DNA from: Myxococcales bacterium
Lineage (GTDB): Bacteria > Myxococcota_A > Polyangia > Polyangiales > Ga0077539
Length of the DNA: 58,804 nt
Direction of reading: 5' to 3'
Assembly: GCA_013298625.1 (NCBI GenBank)
Contig: JAAFIF010000057.1
Location: 1 to 58,804, forward strand
Positions 25,064 through 33,780 of this stretch are shown in pieces. Made by a program: the position numbers and the translations under genes. Numbering within the stretch: the first letter of the stretch is position 1; each line of letters starts with the position of its first letter. The notes beneath the pieces were generated by a model that did no database searches, was not told where the DNA came from, and saw only the letters and a program-made list of their open reading frames with translations.

Positions 25064-26575
25064 TCACTGCCCCAGTCGCTCGCTGAGCGCCGCGGCCAAC
25101 GCGGGCTGGGGGTCGTCTTCGTGCTCGCTCGCCGGCGACGGGACCACCCAGCGCGGCAGCGCGACCGTGGGGCTCTGCGCTTCGTCGAAGGTGGCCTCGG
25201 CGACCGCGAGCAAGTGCGCCGCTGCGCTGTTGGCAGGGTCCGCGCTCTCGGGCCAGCGCAGCGTCCCGTGCGCGCGCAGGCAGCCGCTCGAAATCCAGCT
25301 CCAACGCAAGGTGGACTGATCGCTGCTGTACCAGCCCGACGCGCTCAGCCCGCCGAACTGCGGCGCCCCGTAGCGCAGCGCGATCCCCGCAGGAACCTCG
25401 AGCCCGATCTGCGCTCTTGCGTCGCGCGTCACGAACGGCGCGAGCACCATGGCCAGCGTCGCCTCTTGCATCGCCGTCGCCGACGCTGTCCCTGTGCGCA
25501 GTTCGAGCCCGCGCTCTTGGCCGGCGTCCCCTCGAAAGCGCCGCACGAACGCCATCGCGCTGCACTGTCGCGCCTCGAAGCTCGCCCCGCTCGCGAGGTG
25601 CACCGCGCGCACCGAGTCGCAGTACGAGTGGTGCCCGCGTCGGCCCTGCACGATCAGCCAGCCCGTCGGCGCGCGAAAGTACCCGCTCGGCGGCGCGCTC
25701 TGCCGCTGCTGCTCGTGCTCGCTGATGCACTGCCTCCAGGTCGCGTAGCGCTGGTCCGTCGGCCGCGCGCGGGCGGTGCGCTCGCAGGCCTCGCGCCAGT
25801 CCTCTTCGTCGCGCCGAGGGTCGTCGAGCCGCGCTTCGCGCCGCTGTCGTTCGATCGCGTCTCTGCCGCGCAAAAGCTCTCTGAATCGCAGCGCAAACGG
25901 CGCTGTCTCGCGTCCGCAAGCCTCGCTCTCGGCTGGACAGAGAATGTCCACGAGCGCCGAGCCCTGCTGCTCTTCGAGCACGAGGCTGCGCTGCTCCGTG
26001 GGGGCGAAGCTGACGTATCGGGCGAACGGTCCGTTGCTCGCAGGCTCGCCGAGCAGGTCGTCGACCCATCCTTCGCCGCCTTCGGTCCACCATTGCTCGA
26101 TCGAGTGCGCGGTGAGCGCCGCGGGAAGCTCGTCGTCGATGCTGCCGAGCGCGAGGCATCGGTGCTCGAGCACGGCGGTGAGCTGCGCGCGCACGGCGGA
26201 GACGTCGTCGCCCGGGCGCAGGGCGTCGATGGTGCGTTCGAGCGCGTCGACGCGGGCTCGCGCGTCGGCGTACGCGGCGCTGCTCTGTGGGCAGCGGGTG
26301 ATCGCTCCGCGCGGGGGCGACCACCACGAGGGGCGGACGGGCTCTGGGGCTTCGAGGTTGTCTTCGAGCGCGAGCGCGGCGGGGCACGAGCGCGCAGCGC
26401 GTTCGACGGGCGGGGCATAGCGAAGCGCTGCGTCGAGTGCGGCTGTGTCCCGAGCAGCGAAGAGCGCGGGCTCGCGCTGCGGGCGAGCGGCTTCGATCCT
26501 CGCGGGGCGCGCTCCGCAGGCGAGCGGGAGCGCGCACAGAGCCCATGCGATTCGGCGCGGCGAGAGAGCGGCCAT
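25064..26575 (-). CDS. Lipoprotein of unknown function
   Basis: 503 residues from the ATG at 26575 (another ATG at 26593 is in frame). Signal with LPLAC (Cys20). The body is Arg/Glu-rich with several Cys (SCPAALALE, RCLALGS, DILCPAES, ACERTA, QCISE, YCDSVRA, RQCSA, SGCLRAHG), suggesting disulfides in an exported protein. No domain recognised. It is 113 bases upstream of the ImpA-type protease on the same strand, so they may be transcribed together. The gene diverges from the histidine kinase gene. Confidence 0.6.
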   Translation of the reverse strand: MAALSPRRIAWALCALPLACGARPARIEAARPQREPALFAARDTAALDAALRYAPPVERAARSCPAALALEDNLEAPEPVRPSWWSPPRGAITRCPQSSAAYADARARVDALERTIDALRPGDDVSAVRAQLTAVLEHRCLALGSIDDELPAALTAHSIEQWWTEGGEGWVDDLLGEPASNGPFARYVSFAPTEQRSLVLEEQQGSALVDILCPAESEACGRETAPFALRFRELLRGRDAIERQRREARLDDPRRDEEDWREACERTARARPTDQRYATWRQCISEHEQQRQSAPPSGYFRAPTGWLIVQGRRGHHSYCDSVRAVHLASGASFEARQCSAMAFVRRFRGDAGQERGLELRTGTASATAMQEATLAMVLAPFVTRDARAQIGLEVPAGIALRYGAPQFGGLSASGWYSSDQSTLRWSWISSGCLRAHGTLRWPESADPANSAAAHLLAVAEATFDEAQSPTVALPRWVVPSPASEHEDDPQPALAAALSERLGQ

Positions 26576-26678
26576 CGCGGGCGACGACAACACACACCGG
26601 GCGAAGTTTCACGGGGGGAGCGTCTGCGCGCGATCGGCGCTCACGCATCGGGGGAGCTCTGTCGCACACTCTCTCGCT

Positions 26679-28184
26679 ATGGGCTCGCTCGAACCCGCGC
26701 CGCGCGCGCGCGATTCGCTCTCGACCGACGCAACGCCACGCTCGCTGGGGCTGCGCTCGCAGATCGCGTTCGCGCTGATCGCGGTGCTGTTGCTGGCTGC
26801 GGTGCTCGCCAACGCTGCGATTCGACCGCTGACCGCGGCCACGTCGCGCACGGTGCGCCGCCGCGCGGGGATCACCCTCGTGCGCGCGGTCGCTGGACAA
26901 GTGGCGCTCTTGCCTGCAGAGCGCGCGTCGCTCGAGCCGCTGGTGACCGACGCCGTCGGAGAGGGCGCTCTCTCGGCGCTCGCGGTGCTCGACCCGAGCG
27001 GGGTCACCCTCGCGCGCGCAGGGACGTTTTCGCGCCCGTTCTCACGGGGAATGTTGGTCGACTCCGTCGACGACTCGCCCGGCTCGCTGCGCATGGTGGT
27101 CGCCCTCCCGCGCGGCGGCGCGGTGGCCGCAGAGGTCTCGCTGGCGCAGTCTGCGACCGAGCGCGGGCTCGTGGCGGGCGTGCTCTTGTACACGCTCGTG
27201 GCGTCGTCGGCGGCGCTCTTCGTGCTGTACGCGCTGCTCACGCGGTACACGGTTCGCCCGCTCGAAGCGCTGACGCGCGCGGCCGAGCGCGTGGCCTCGG
27301 GCAGCAGAGAAGTGCGCGTCGAGCCGCGCGGCGCGCGAGAGATCGCCCGCGCCGCGGTGGCCTTCAACGTGATGACCGAGGACCTCGCCGCGCGCGAGCG
27401 AGAGCTGTCGTCGCGGATCATCGAGCTCGAGCGGGCGCAGGCCGAGCTGCGAGAGGCGCACGCTCAGCTCGTGCGAACCGAGCGGCTCGCGGTCGTCGGC
27501 CGCCTCTCTGCGGGCATCGCCCACGAGGTCGGAAACCCCCTCGCCGCCATCGTGGGCCTGGCCGACGTGATGAAGGACGGCGGGCTCGAAGACGACGAAG
27601 TGCGGGATTTTTCACAGCGAATCGGGCGCGAGGCCGAGCGCATCCACCGCACCGTGCGCGACCTGCTCGACTACGCGCGCGCGCGCCCCACCAGCGAAGA
27701 CCGCCGCGAAGCGCTCGGGACCGTCAGCGAGGCGATCGATCAAGTGCGCAGGCTGCTCGAGCCGCAGAAGAGCATGCGCGACGTCTCGCTCGAGATCGAG
27801 GTCGAGCGCGACCTGCCCGCGGTGCGGCTGTCCGACGACCGGCTCGTGCAGGTCCTGCTCAACCTCGTGCTCAACGCCGCGGACGCCATGCGCGAGGGAG
27901 GAGCCGACGCGAAGGGGACCGTCGTCGTGCGCGCTTCGCGAGAGAACTCACAGGTTCGCATCGACATCGAAGACACCGGACCAGGGATCGATCCAGCCAT
28001 GAGAGAGAAGGTGTTCGAGCCGTTCTTCACGACCAAGCCCGCGGGCGAGGGGACGGGCCTCGGCCTCGCCATCTGCGCCTCTCTCGTCGATCAAGCGGGA
28101 GGCTCGCTGCGCGCCCTCGCGCGCGTCGACGGCGGTCGAGGGGCGCTGCTGCGCGTCGAGCTGCCGGAGGCCGCGCGCACATGA
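26679..28184 (+). CDS. Membrane sensor histidine kinase
   Basis: 501 residues. Membrane segment at about 26-48, periplasmic sensor of about 110 residues, second segment at about 165-185, HAMP (RPLEALTRAAERVASG), a coiled coil (ERELSSRIIELERAQAELREAHAQL), then HisKA with GIAHEVGNPLAAI and phospho-acceptor His282, and an HATPase with the N box NLVLNAADAM, G1 DTGPGID, F EPFFTTK and G2 GTGLGLAI. All kinase boxes are intact. No response regulator adjoins it. Its stop overlaps the start of a GT-C-like membrane protein (ATGA), so the two are translated together. Confidence 0.9.
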   Translation: MGSLEPAPRARDSLSTDATPRSLGLRSQIAFALIAVLLLAAVLANAAIRPLTAATSRTVRRRAGITLVRAVAGQVALLPAERASLEPLVTDAVGEGALSALAVLDPSGVTLARAGTFSRPFSRGMLVDSVDDSPGSLRMVVALPRGGAVAAEVSLAQSATERGLVAGVLLYTLVASSAALFVLYALLTRYTVRPLEALTRAAERVASGSREVRVEPRGAREIARAAVAFNVMTEDLAARERELSSRIIELERAQAELREAHAQLVRTERLAVVGRLSAGIAHEVGNPLAAIVGLADVMKDGGLEDDEVRDFSQRIGREAERIHRTVRDLLDYARARPTSEDRREALGTVSEAIDQVRRLLEPQKSMRDVSLEIEVERDLPAVRLSDDRLVQVLLNLVLNAADAMREGGADAKGTVVVRASRENSQVRIDIEDTGPGIDPAMREKVFEPFFTTKPAGEGTGLGLAICASLVDQAGGSLRALARVDGGRGALLRVELPEAART

Positions 28185-29959
28185 AGCTCACGCGAGGCCA
28201 GTGGATCGCGCTGGCGATCAGCCTGGTGATGGCGCTGCCCGCGCTCTCGGTGGGCTTCTACGCGGACGACTGGATCCACGAGGCGAGGCAGCGAGGGCTC
28301 GTCGCTCGGTACGCGCCGACGTGGACGCAGCTGTTCGAGTTTGCGCGCGCGACGGAGATCACCGGGACCCCGGGCCCTCAAGAGTGGTGGGCCGGCCCCG
28401 AAGTGCAGGTGCGGTTCTTTCGTCCGCTGACGTCCATCACCGTCGCGATCGATCACCAGCTCGGAGCGTTCGCGGGCCACGTCCACGGGCTCCTCTGGTT
28501 CTCGGCGCTGTTGCTGCTCGCTGCGGTATTTCTGCGACGAATCTTGCCCGAGCGCGAGGCCACGATCGCGACGTTCATCTACGCGATGGGTCAGCACCAC
28601 GCGGCGACGTACACGTGGATCTCGGGCCGGACGAGCGCGCTCGTCGGCGTGTTCTCGTTGCTCGCGCTCAACGCGCACGCGAGGGACCGCGATCGAGGCT
28701 CGGCGCGCTCGTGGTTCGGCGCCGCGCTCTACGTGGGCGCGCTGTGCGCGGGCGAAGGCTCGCTCGGCGCGCTCGCGTGGCTCGTCGCGTTCGAGTGGAT
28801 ATTCGCTGGCGAGAGGCGCGAATCCCTCACGCTGCGCGCGCTCGTGCGCACGCTCGGCGCGTACGCGGCGATCACGCTCGCGTACTTCCCGTTCTACGTG
28901 TTGGCCGGCTACGGAACGCGCGGCTCGTCCGCATACCGCAACCCCATCACGGACCCGATCGCCTTCGTGAAGACCGCGCCCGAGCGCGTCGCGATGCTCG
29001 TGGGCGACGCGTTCACCGGCGCGCCTTCGGACTTTCACACGATCGCCGAGGGCGCATACAAAGGCTCGGTCGCGCTCGGCGTGATCGTGACGGTCGCGTT
29101 CGTCGTGCTCTTCGCGAGGGCTCGGTCGCGCGTCGATGCGATGGACCGAACCCGGCTCGACGCGCTCGCGCTGGGCTTCTTCGGCGCGATGGCGCCCGGT
29201 CTCGGCGCCCCGCCGGGCGGTCGCGTGATCGTGCTCGCTGCGATGGCGAGCTCGTCGATGCTCGCGATGCTCTTCGTCCGCGCTCGCGATCACTGGAAGA
29301 CCGAGCGCTCGTGGCGCGCTCGCTCGGTGCTCTTCGTGATCGGGCTCTTTCACTTCGCGCTCGCGCCGTTGTTGCGGCTCGTTCAGCCCGTGGCGCTTCG
29401 CGCGGTGGTGCGTTCGCACGAGCAGCTCGTCGAGCGATCGCAGCTCGCGCCTCACTGTCGCGCGGGCGACGAGGTGCTTCTGGTGAGCGCGCCCGATCCC
29501 ATCGCGGGGCTGTACGCCAACGTCACGTGGGCCGTTCTGCGCCCGAACGACCGGCGCTTGTTGCGCGTGCTCACGGCGGCGCCCGCGGATCACGAGCTCG
29601 CTCGCGTCGACGAGCGCACGATCGAGCTCGCGCCGATCGCGACGGTGTTTCTCGAGCACCCGCTCGAGCGACTGGTGCTCGACCCGCGCTTCCCCGTGGT
29701 GATGGGGCGCGACTATCCGCTGCGGCGTATTCGCCCAGGCGCTCCGCTGCCCGGCGAAGCGACGGACCAGGCGATGGTGCGCGTCGTCGCGATGGACCGC
29801 GGTCGCCCGAGTCGCATTCGCGTGCAATTCGAGCGCGCGATCGAGCGTCTGCCGGTGTGCTTCGCGACGGGCTTCGCGGGCGCTGTTCGCGCGATCCCTG
29901 TCCCCGCAGTCGGCGAGCGCGTGCGGCTCCGCTACGCGCCAGGCGCGATGGGGCTCTGA
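28181..29959 (+). CDS. GT-C-like multi-pass membrane protein
   Basis: 592 residues with about ten membrane segments. SVGFYADDWIHEARQ places a DD pair (Asp29, Asp30) at the outer end of the first membrane helix, the layout of the catalytic acid motif of GT-C glycosyltransferases that use lipid-linked sugars. GQHHAATYTWISGRTS and an EGSLGALAW loop follow. The C-terminal 180 residues form a soluble domain (LLVSAPDPIAGLYANVTWAVLRP). It likely glycosylates or modifies an envelope component, but the donor and acceptor are unknown. It overlaps the histidine kinase stop by four bases. Confidence 0.7.
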   Translation: MKLTRGQWIALAISLVMALPALSVGFYADDWIHEARQRGLVARYAPTWTQLFEFARATEITGTPGPQEWWAGPEVQVRFFRPLTSITVAIDHQLGAFAGHVHGLLWFSALLLLAAVFLRRILPEREATIATFIYAMGQHHAATYTWISGRTSALVGVFSLLALNAHARDRDRGSARSWFGAALYVGALCAGEGSLGALAWLVAFEWIFAGERRESLTLRALVRTLGAYAAITLAYFPFYVLAGYGTRGSSAYRNPITDPIAFVKTAPERVAMLVGDAFTGAPSDFHTIAEGAYKGSVALGVIVTVAFVVLFARARSRVDAMDRTRLDALALGFFGAMAPGLGAPPGGRVIVLAAMASSSMLAMLFVRARDHWKTERSWRARSVLFVIGLFHFALAPLLRLVQPVALRAVVRSHEQLVERSQLAPHCRAGDEVLLVSAPDPIAGLYANVTWAVLRPNDRRLLRVLTAAPADHELARVDERTIELAPIATVFLEHPLERLVLDPRFPVVMGRDYPLRRIRPGAPLPGEATDQAMVRVVAMDRGRPSRIRVQFERAIERLPVCFATGFAGAVRAIPVPAVGERVRLRYAPGAMGL

Positions 29960-29961
29960 GC

Positions 29962-30891
29962 TCAGAGGCTCGGGCACTCCATGCCGAGCGCGGGGTCGGG
30001 GTTGCAGTAGATAAAACCTCCGCCGCGCGTGGTGGTCATCATGATGATCGTGTCCGCGCGCGTGGCCGCGTCGATCGTGGGCCACACGCGCAGCACTTGA
30101 TCGGCCACGGTCTGGTTGGCGACCATGACAGACAAGATCTGTTTGACCCAGCGTTGCGCAGGCAAGACGCGCTGCGAGCTGCGGTTGACACCGACGAGCT
30201 TGGTCACGAGCTGCGAGCGCACGTCGGCGTCGGTGAGCACCATCGGCGCGGGGCGATAGATGCGCGTGACGCTGACGCCCACGCGCATGCCGTTGATGCT
30301 CACGAGGATGTCCGTGATCGAGTTGGCGCCGCCGTCGTCGGGCGGGGCGTACATGATCTCGGTCTCGGTCGCGGCGAGCGTGGCGCCCTCGCAGTAGTGC
30401 AGGACCTCGAAGGACATCACCTCGGACTCGATCGAGCTTCCGCCGGCGTTGGGCGTGTCGAAGATGCGTTGGCCGCCCGGCGAGAGCGCGGCGCGCGTGT
30501 ACATCTCCGACGGGACGAACACGAGGCTGTTGTTGAAGATCGACGGCGTGGGCGCGGTGATCTGCGCGCGAAGCACGCCGCACGGGCCGTACAGCGTCCC
30601 CAAGATGGCCTCGTTGGAAGGGCCACCATCGCCGGCGCTCGCGTCGGGCAGCGCGCTCGCGTCCGTGCCGCTGCTGTCCGGTGAAGAGCTCGCGTCCGTG
30701 GGCTCGACGGTCGCGTCCATGGCGCTCGCGTCGTCCATCGAGCCGCTGTCGTGCTCGTGTGCGTCGGGCGTCGCGCTGGTGTCGGGCTGCGACGCGTCGG
30801 GGCGCGAGGCGTCGGGGATGACCAGCGGGGCGGCGCAGCCGAAGAGGCTGAGCGATACGAGCGCGAGCGAACGAAGCAGCGAAGTGCGCAT
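29962..30891 (-). CDS. Lipoprotein with long Asp/Ala/Ser stalk
   Basis: 309 residues. Signal with LSLFGC (Cys19), then an extreme Asp/Ala/Ser/Pro stalk from 26 to about 90 (DASRPDASQPD, DASAMDATVEP, DASSSPDSSGTDAS). The folded part (about 92-309) is unrecognised: EAILGTLYGPCGVLR, YTRAALSPGGQRIFD, VNRSSQRVLPAQRWVKQ, with Cys in CGVLR, YCEGA, YCNPD and MECPSL. The stop is 2 bases from the end of the converging GT-C-like gene. Likely exposed on the cell surface or in the periplasm. Confidence 0.65.
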   Translation of the reverse strand: MRTSLLRSLALVSLSLFGCAAPLVIPDASRPDASQPDTSATPDAHEHDSGSMDDASAMDATVEPTDASSSPDSSGTDASALPDASAGDGGPSNEAILGTLYGPCGVLRAQITAPTPSIFNNSLVFVPSEMYTRAALSPGGQRIFDTPNAGGSSIESEVMSFEVLHYCEGATLAATETEIMYAPPDDGGANSITDILVSINGMRVGVSVTRIYRPAPMVLTDADVRSQLVTKLVGVNRSSQRVLPAQRWVKQILSVMVANQTVADQVLRVWPTIDAATRADTIIMMTTTRGGGFIYCNPDPALGMECPSL

Positions 30892-30914
30892 GAGAGCGCT
30901 GTGTATACCGCGGC

Positions 30915-32150
30915 TCACGCGGGTTTCGAAGTCACGTCCAGGGCTCGGTGGGCCTCGTGGCGCAGGGCGCGCGCGATGTGGGCGAGGTGGGGGATGCGCA
31001 TGGCCGCGCGGCCGCGGGCCCAGCGCTCGGTCGGGGCTGTGCCGAAACGGGGCGAGCATTCGGCGAGCGTTCCGACGCGGGACTTGAAGAAGCGGGCGGC
31101 CGCGGGGTGAAGGTCGAGCCAGTCGAGCGTGGGGCTCGGATGATCGGTGCCTTCGAGGGCGCGGGTGACGAGCTCGAAGGCAGAGTGGTTCCACGTGGCG
31201 AGGGTGGGCGTGGCGGCGGTGAACTCGGCCCACTCGCGGGCGAACTGCGCGCGAGAGATCCCCGCGAGGATCGTGGGCGCGTCGAGCTCGGTGAAGCGCG
31301 TCGTGTCCGGCGCGAGCTCGCGCTCGGGCGCGATGATCCACTCGCGTCGCGCCCCGTCGTCGATGCGCTCTGCGACCCACTGAACGAGCTCGGGCTCTGG
31401 CCGATCTGTGCGCTCGAAGGGCCACGCGTTGCTCTCTGCGTACGCGACCACGACCCCCGTCGGCGTCCGCGCGAGCTGCTCGGGAACCTCTCTTCGCTTG
31501 TCTTCTTTTGGCTTCTTCTTGTGCCGCCCGTACCCCGCGCCCGCTCGCGCGTAGGCGAGCTGAAAGTCCACCATCGCGTCGAAGGGCGCGAGCATCGCGC
31601 GCACGTCCACCGACGGTCCTTCGATCGCCGAGAGCGCCTCGCAGAGGGCCTCGATGGTCGAGAGGCACTCGATCGAAGGCTCCTTGCGAATGCGGTAGTT
31701 GCTGGGGCTCTGCGGGACGATCCCGTACCTCGGCAACGACGCGAGCGCGGGGCTCTTCTTCAGCACCTTCGAGGCCTGCCACCACGTGCCGTCGATCACG
31801 ACGAGCGTGCGTTGTCCCTGTGAATCTTCAGCGAGATCGCGAATGTCTCGCGTCTCGTCCCCGGGGAAGAGCAGCCCCACGCCGCCCTCCTTCGCGCGCT
31901 CGACCAGCGCGCGCACGAGCGCCTCGCGGTCAGCCTCGACCGTCACGACCAGCTCGCTGTTGGGAAGGCACAGCCGCGCGATGCGCGCGGTGTTGATCGG
32001 GACGTCCGCCTCGCGCGGGTGCTGAATGATCACCACGCGCGTGCGGGTCGGGACCTCTCGGACGTGCGCGCAGTAGCACACCACGCGCGGCCGCGCGCAG
32101 CGCGGGCAGAGGTCTCTCGGGCTGAACTCGTTGTCGCCTTCGCTTCGCAC
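30915..32150 (-). CDS. DTW-domain protein (tRNA-uridine aminocarboxypropyltransferase-like) with extra C-terminal region
   Basis: 411 residues. CPRCARPRVVCYC (Cys 15, 18, 25, 27) is the N-terminal zinc site, VIDGTWWQASKVLKK (Asp120) the DTW motif and QSPSNYRIRKEPS a further family landmark. DTW enzymes (TapT/TuaA in E. coli) transfer the aminocarboxypropyl group of SAM to uridine in tRNA. The family domain ends near 215; about 190 more residues follow after a Lys-rich linker (GRHKKKPKEDKRRE). That region (VVVAYAESNAWP, LATWNHSAFELV) faintly resembles a DEDD exonuclease fold with replaced acids, but this is weak. It diverges from pssA. Confidence 0.8.
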   Translation of the reverse strand: MRSEGDNEFSPRDLCPRCARPRVVCYCAHVREVPTRTRVVIIQHPREADVPINTARIARLCLPNSELVVTVEADREALVRALVERAKEGGVGLLFPGDETRDIRDLAEDSQGQRTLVVIDGTWWQASKVLKKSPALASLPRYGIVPQSPSNYRIRKEPSIECLSTIEALCEALSAIEGPSVDVRAMLAPFDAMVDFQLAYARAGAGYGRHKKKPKEDKRREVPEQLARTPTGVVVAYAESNAWPFERTDRPEPELVQWVAERIDDGARREWIIAPERELAPDTTRFTELDAPTILAGISRAQFAREWAEFTAATPTLATWNHSAFELVTRALEGTDHPSPTLDWLDLHPAAARFFKSRVGTLAECSPRFGTAPTERWARGRAAMRIPHLAHIARALRHEAHRALDVTSKPA

Positions 32151-32202
32151 GATCGCGGCACTGTCTACTCCACTCGCGCGGGTGTTGTAGAGTGCTCGGC
32201 AG

Positions 32203-32832
32203 ATGCCCGACCCGTCGAAGCCCCGGCGATTCTCGATGATTCGCGACTTTCAGCTCGCGGATCTGTTTACGCTCTGCAACGGGTTCGCGGGCATGGGCTC
32301 GGTGCTCGCGTCGATGCGGTACTGCGTCGACGGCGATCGCTCGGCGCTGTGGGCGGCCTTCGCGCTGATGCCCGTCTCGCTCGTGTGCGATTTTCTCGAC
32401 GGGCGCATCGCGCGGTGGCGCGGAGAGGTCTCGCTGCTCGGGCAAGAGCTCGACTCGCTCGCGGACGCAGTGGCGTTTGGCGTGGCGCCCGCCGCGCTGG
32501 CGTTCGCGCTCGGGATGCGCGGAGGATGGGACGCGCTCGCGCTCGTCTACTTCGTGGGCTGCGGCATCTCTCGGCTCGCCCGCTACAACGCCACGGCCGC
32601 GCAGCTCTCGGACGACTCGGGCAAGGTCAAGTACTACGAGGGAACGCCCATCCCGACGAGCCTCGCGATCGCCGTGGTGCTCGCGGTGCTCGCGGCCAAG
32701 GGGCTCGTTCACGAGCGACTGCCGCTGGGGGCGCTGCACGTGGGGCCGTTCGTGCTGCACCCGCTCGTCGCGCTCTACGTGCTCAGCGGCAGCGCGATGA
32801 TCAGCAAGACCCTGCGCATCCCCAAGCCGTAG
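32203..32832 (+). CDS. pssA: CDP-alcohol phosphatidyltransferase, phosphatidylserine synthase-like
   Basis: 209 residues with about six membrane segments. CDFLDGRIARWRGE...GQELDSLAD contains the full CDP-alcohol phosphotransferase signature DxxDGxxAR...GxxxDxxxD (Asp63, Asp66, Gly67, Arg71, Asp84, Asp88). LADLFTLCNGFAGM and GISRLARYNA are typical of the phosphatidylserine synthase branch, which makes phosphatidylserine from CDP-diacylglycerol on the inner membrane. The start at 32203 agrees with the family N-terminus. It is divergent from the DTW gene with 52 bases between the starts. Confidence 0.85.
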   Translation: MPDPSKPRRFSMIRDFQLADLFTLCNGFAGMGSVLASMRYCVDGDRSALWAAFALMPVSLVCDFLDGRIARWRGEVSLLGQELDSLADAVAFGVAPAALAFALGMRGGWDALALVYFVGCGISRLARYNATAAQLSDDSGKVKYYEGTPIPTSLAIAVVLAVLAAKGLVHERLPLGALHVGPFVLHPLVALYVLSGSAMISKTLRIPKP

Positions 32833-32839
32833 CGGCTCG

Positions 32840-33670
32840 TTACGCCATCGCCAAGGGCACGATGAGCCGCGTGCGAACGCCGTCGCGCTCGCAGTGCATG
32901 CGGCCGAGGTACGCGCAGAACTTCAAGAACGCCGCGCGCTCGTCGCTGTGCTGATCGCGCGTGACAGGCACTTCGATCACCGCGCGCGTGTTGGTCTGCG
33001 AGAGCTTCACCGTGGCGCCGTCTTCAGCGTCCGAGATGATCGCGCCGATCAAGCGCAGGAGGCCGCGGACGTGGAGCACCGCGGGCTCGCTGCTCGACTC
33101 GAGCACGACCTTGCGGTGCACGGCGTTGGCCGCGCGCGAGATCGCGTCGGAGCACTGGATCAGCGGCGCGTTGGCGCGGGCGAAGAGAAAGAGCTCGAGC
33201 AGCTCGATGGCCGAGAGCATCTCGGTGGTGACGCCGTCGATCGCGCGCACGAGCGGCGTGAGCGCGACGCCCGAGGCGCTCGCGGTCGAGAGCGCCCGCA
33301 GCCAGGCCGTGGCGCGCTCGCGCAACGAGCGGAGGTACTGGCCCGCCCGCGTCGCGTCCGGTCGCACCGGAGTGATGCCCGACTGGTCCGGCGTCAGCCC
33401 AGTGTGAAGGTCGCTCACGTCGAGCTGAGGCAGCATCGCCAACGTCCGCGCTTCGACCGCCAACAGGGAACCGACGTGTGCCCTCTGGTCGGCGTTGGGC
33501 CACGAGGATTGCAAAAACGAAAGCGCCAGTCGGACGAAGGCTTGCGTTTCTGAGAGGTGCTCGCGCCAGCGTCGAACGACGCGGCTGAGCTCGATCGCCT
33601 CCGCCGATGCGGCGCGCAACGCGGTCGATTCGCTTTCGAGGTCACTCTGCGCTGCGTGGTTGCGTGCCAT
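32840..33670 (-). CDS. Protein of unknown function, faintly histidine-kinase-like
   Basis: 276 residues with no signal peptide or membrane segment. The N-terminal 75 residues are mostly helical. The C-terminal part contains VRGLLRLIGAIISDAEDGATVKLSQ and TRAVIEVPVT, where relatives of the HATPase fold have their N box, but no Asn or Gly boxes are present, so it would not bind ATP normally. A histidine-phosphotransfer or structural role is only a possibility. The gene converges with pssA (7 bases between stops) and diverges from the ArsR-methyltransferase gene. Confidence 0.5.
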   Translation of the reverse strand: MARNHAAQSDLESESTALRAASAEAIELSRVVRRWREHLSETQAFVRLALSFLQSSWPNADQRAHVGSLLAVEARTLAMLPQLDVSDLHTGLTPDQSGITPVRPDATRAGQYLRSLRERATAWLRALSTASASGVALTPLVRAIDGVTTEMLSAIELLELFLFARANAPLIQCSDAISRAANAVHRKVVLESSSEPAVLHVRGLLRLIGAIISDAEDGATVKLSQTNTRAVIEVPVTRDQHSDERAAFLKFCAYLGRMHCERDGVRTRLIVPLAMA

Positions 33671-33741
33671 GGGTCGGGCCCTCGACGCTTGGGCTCAGCA
33701 CCAATCGGGCCAGCGAACAGCACGCGTCTCACGATGGCTAC

Positions 33742-33770
33742 TTGCCTTCATGCGCAACTACGAATATAGC
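33742..33770 (+). promoter_or_regulatory. Housekeeping-type promoter of the ArsR-methyltransferase gene
   Basis: TTGCCT (33742-33747), a 17-base spacer and TATAGC (33765-33770) form a good sigma-70-like promoter in unusually AT-rich surroundings. Transcription would start near 33777, four bases before the TTG at 33781, so the message would be almost leaderless. This supports that start codon over upstream alternatives. Confidence 0.6.
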
Positions 33771-33780
33771 TCCGCTCGTC

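Noticed and set aside
28091..30583. Long minus-strand frame opposite the GT-C-like gene
   Set aside because: Same Arg/His/Glu-rich antisense bias, spans two real genes and has no domain.
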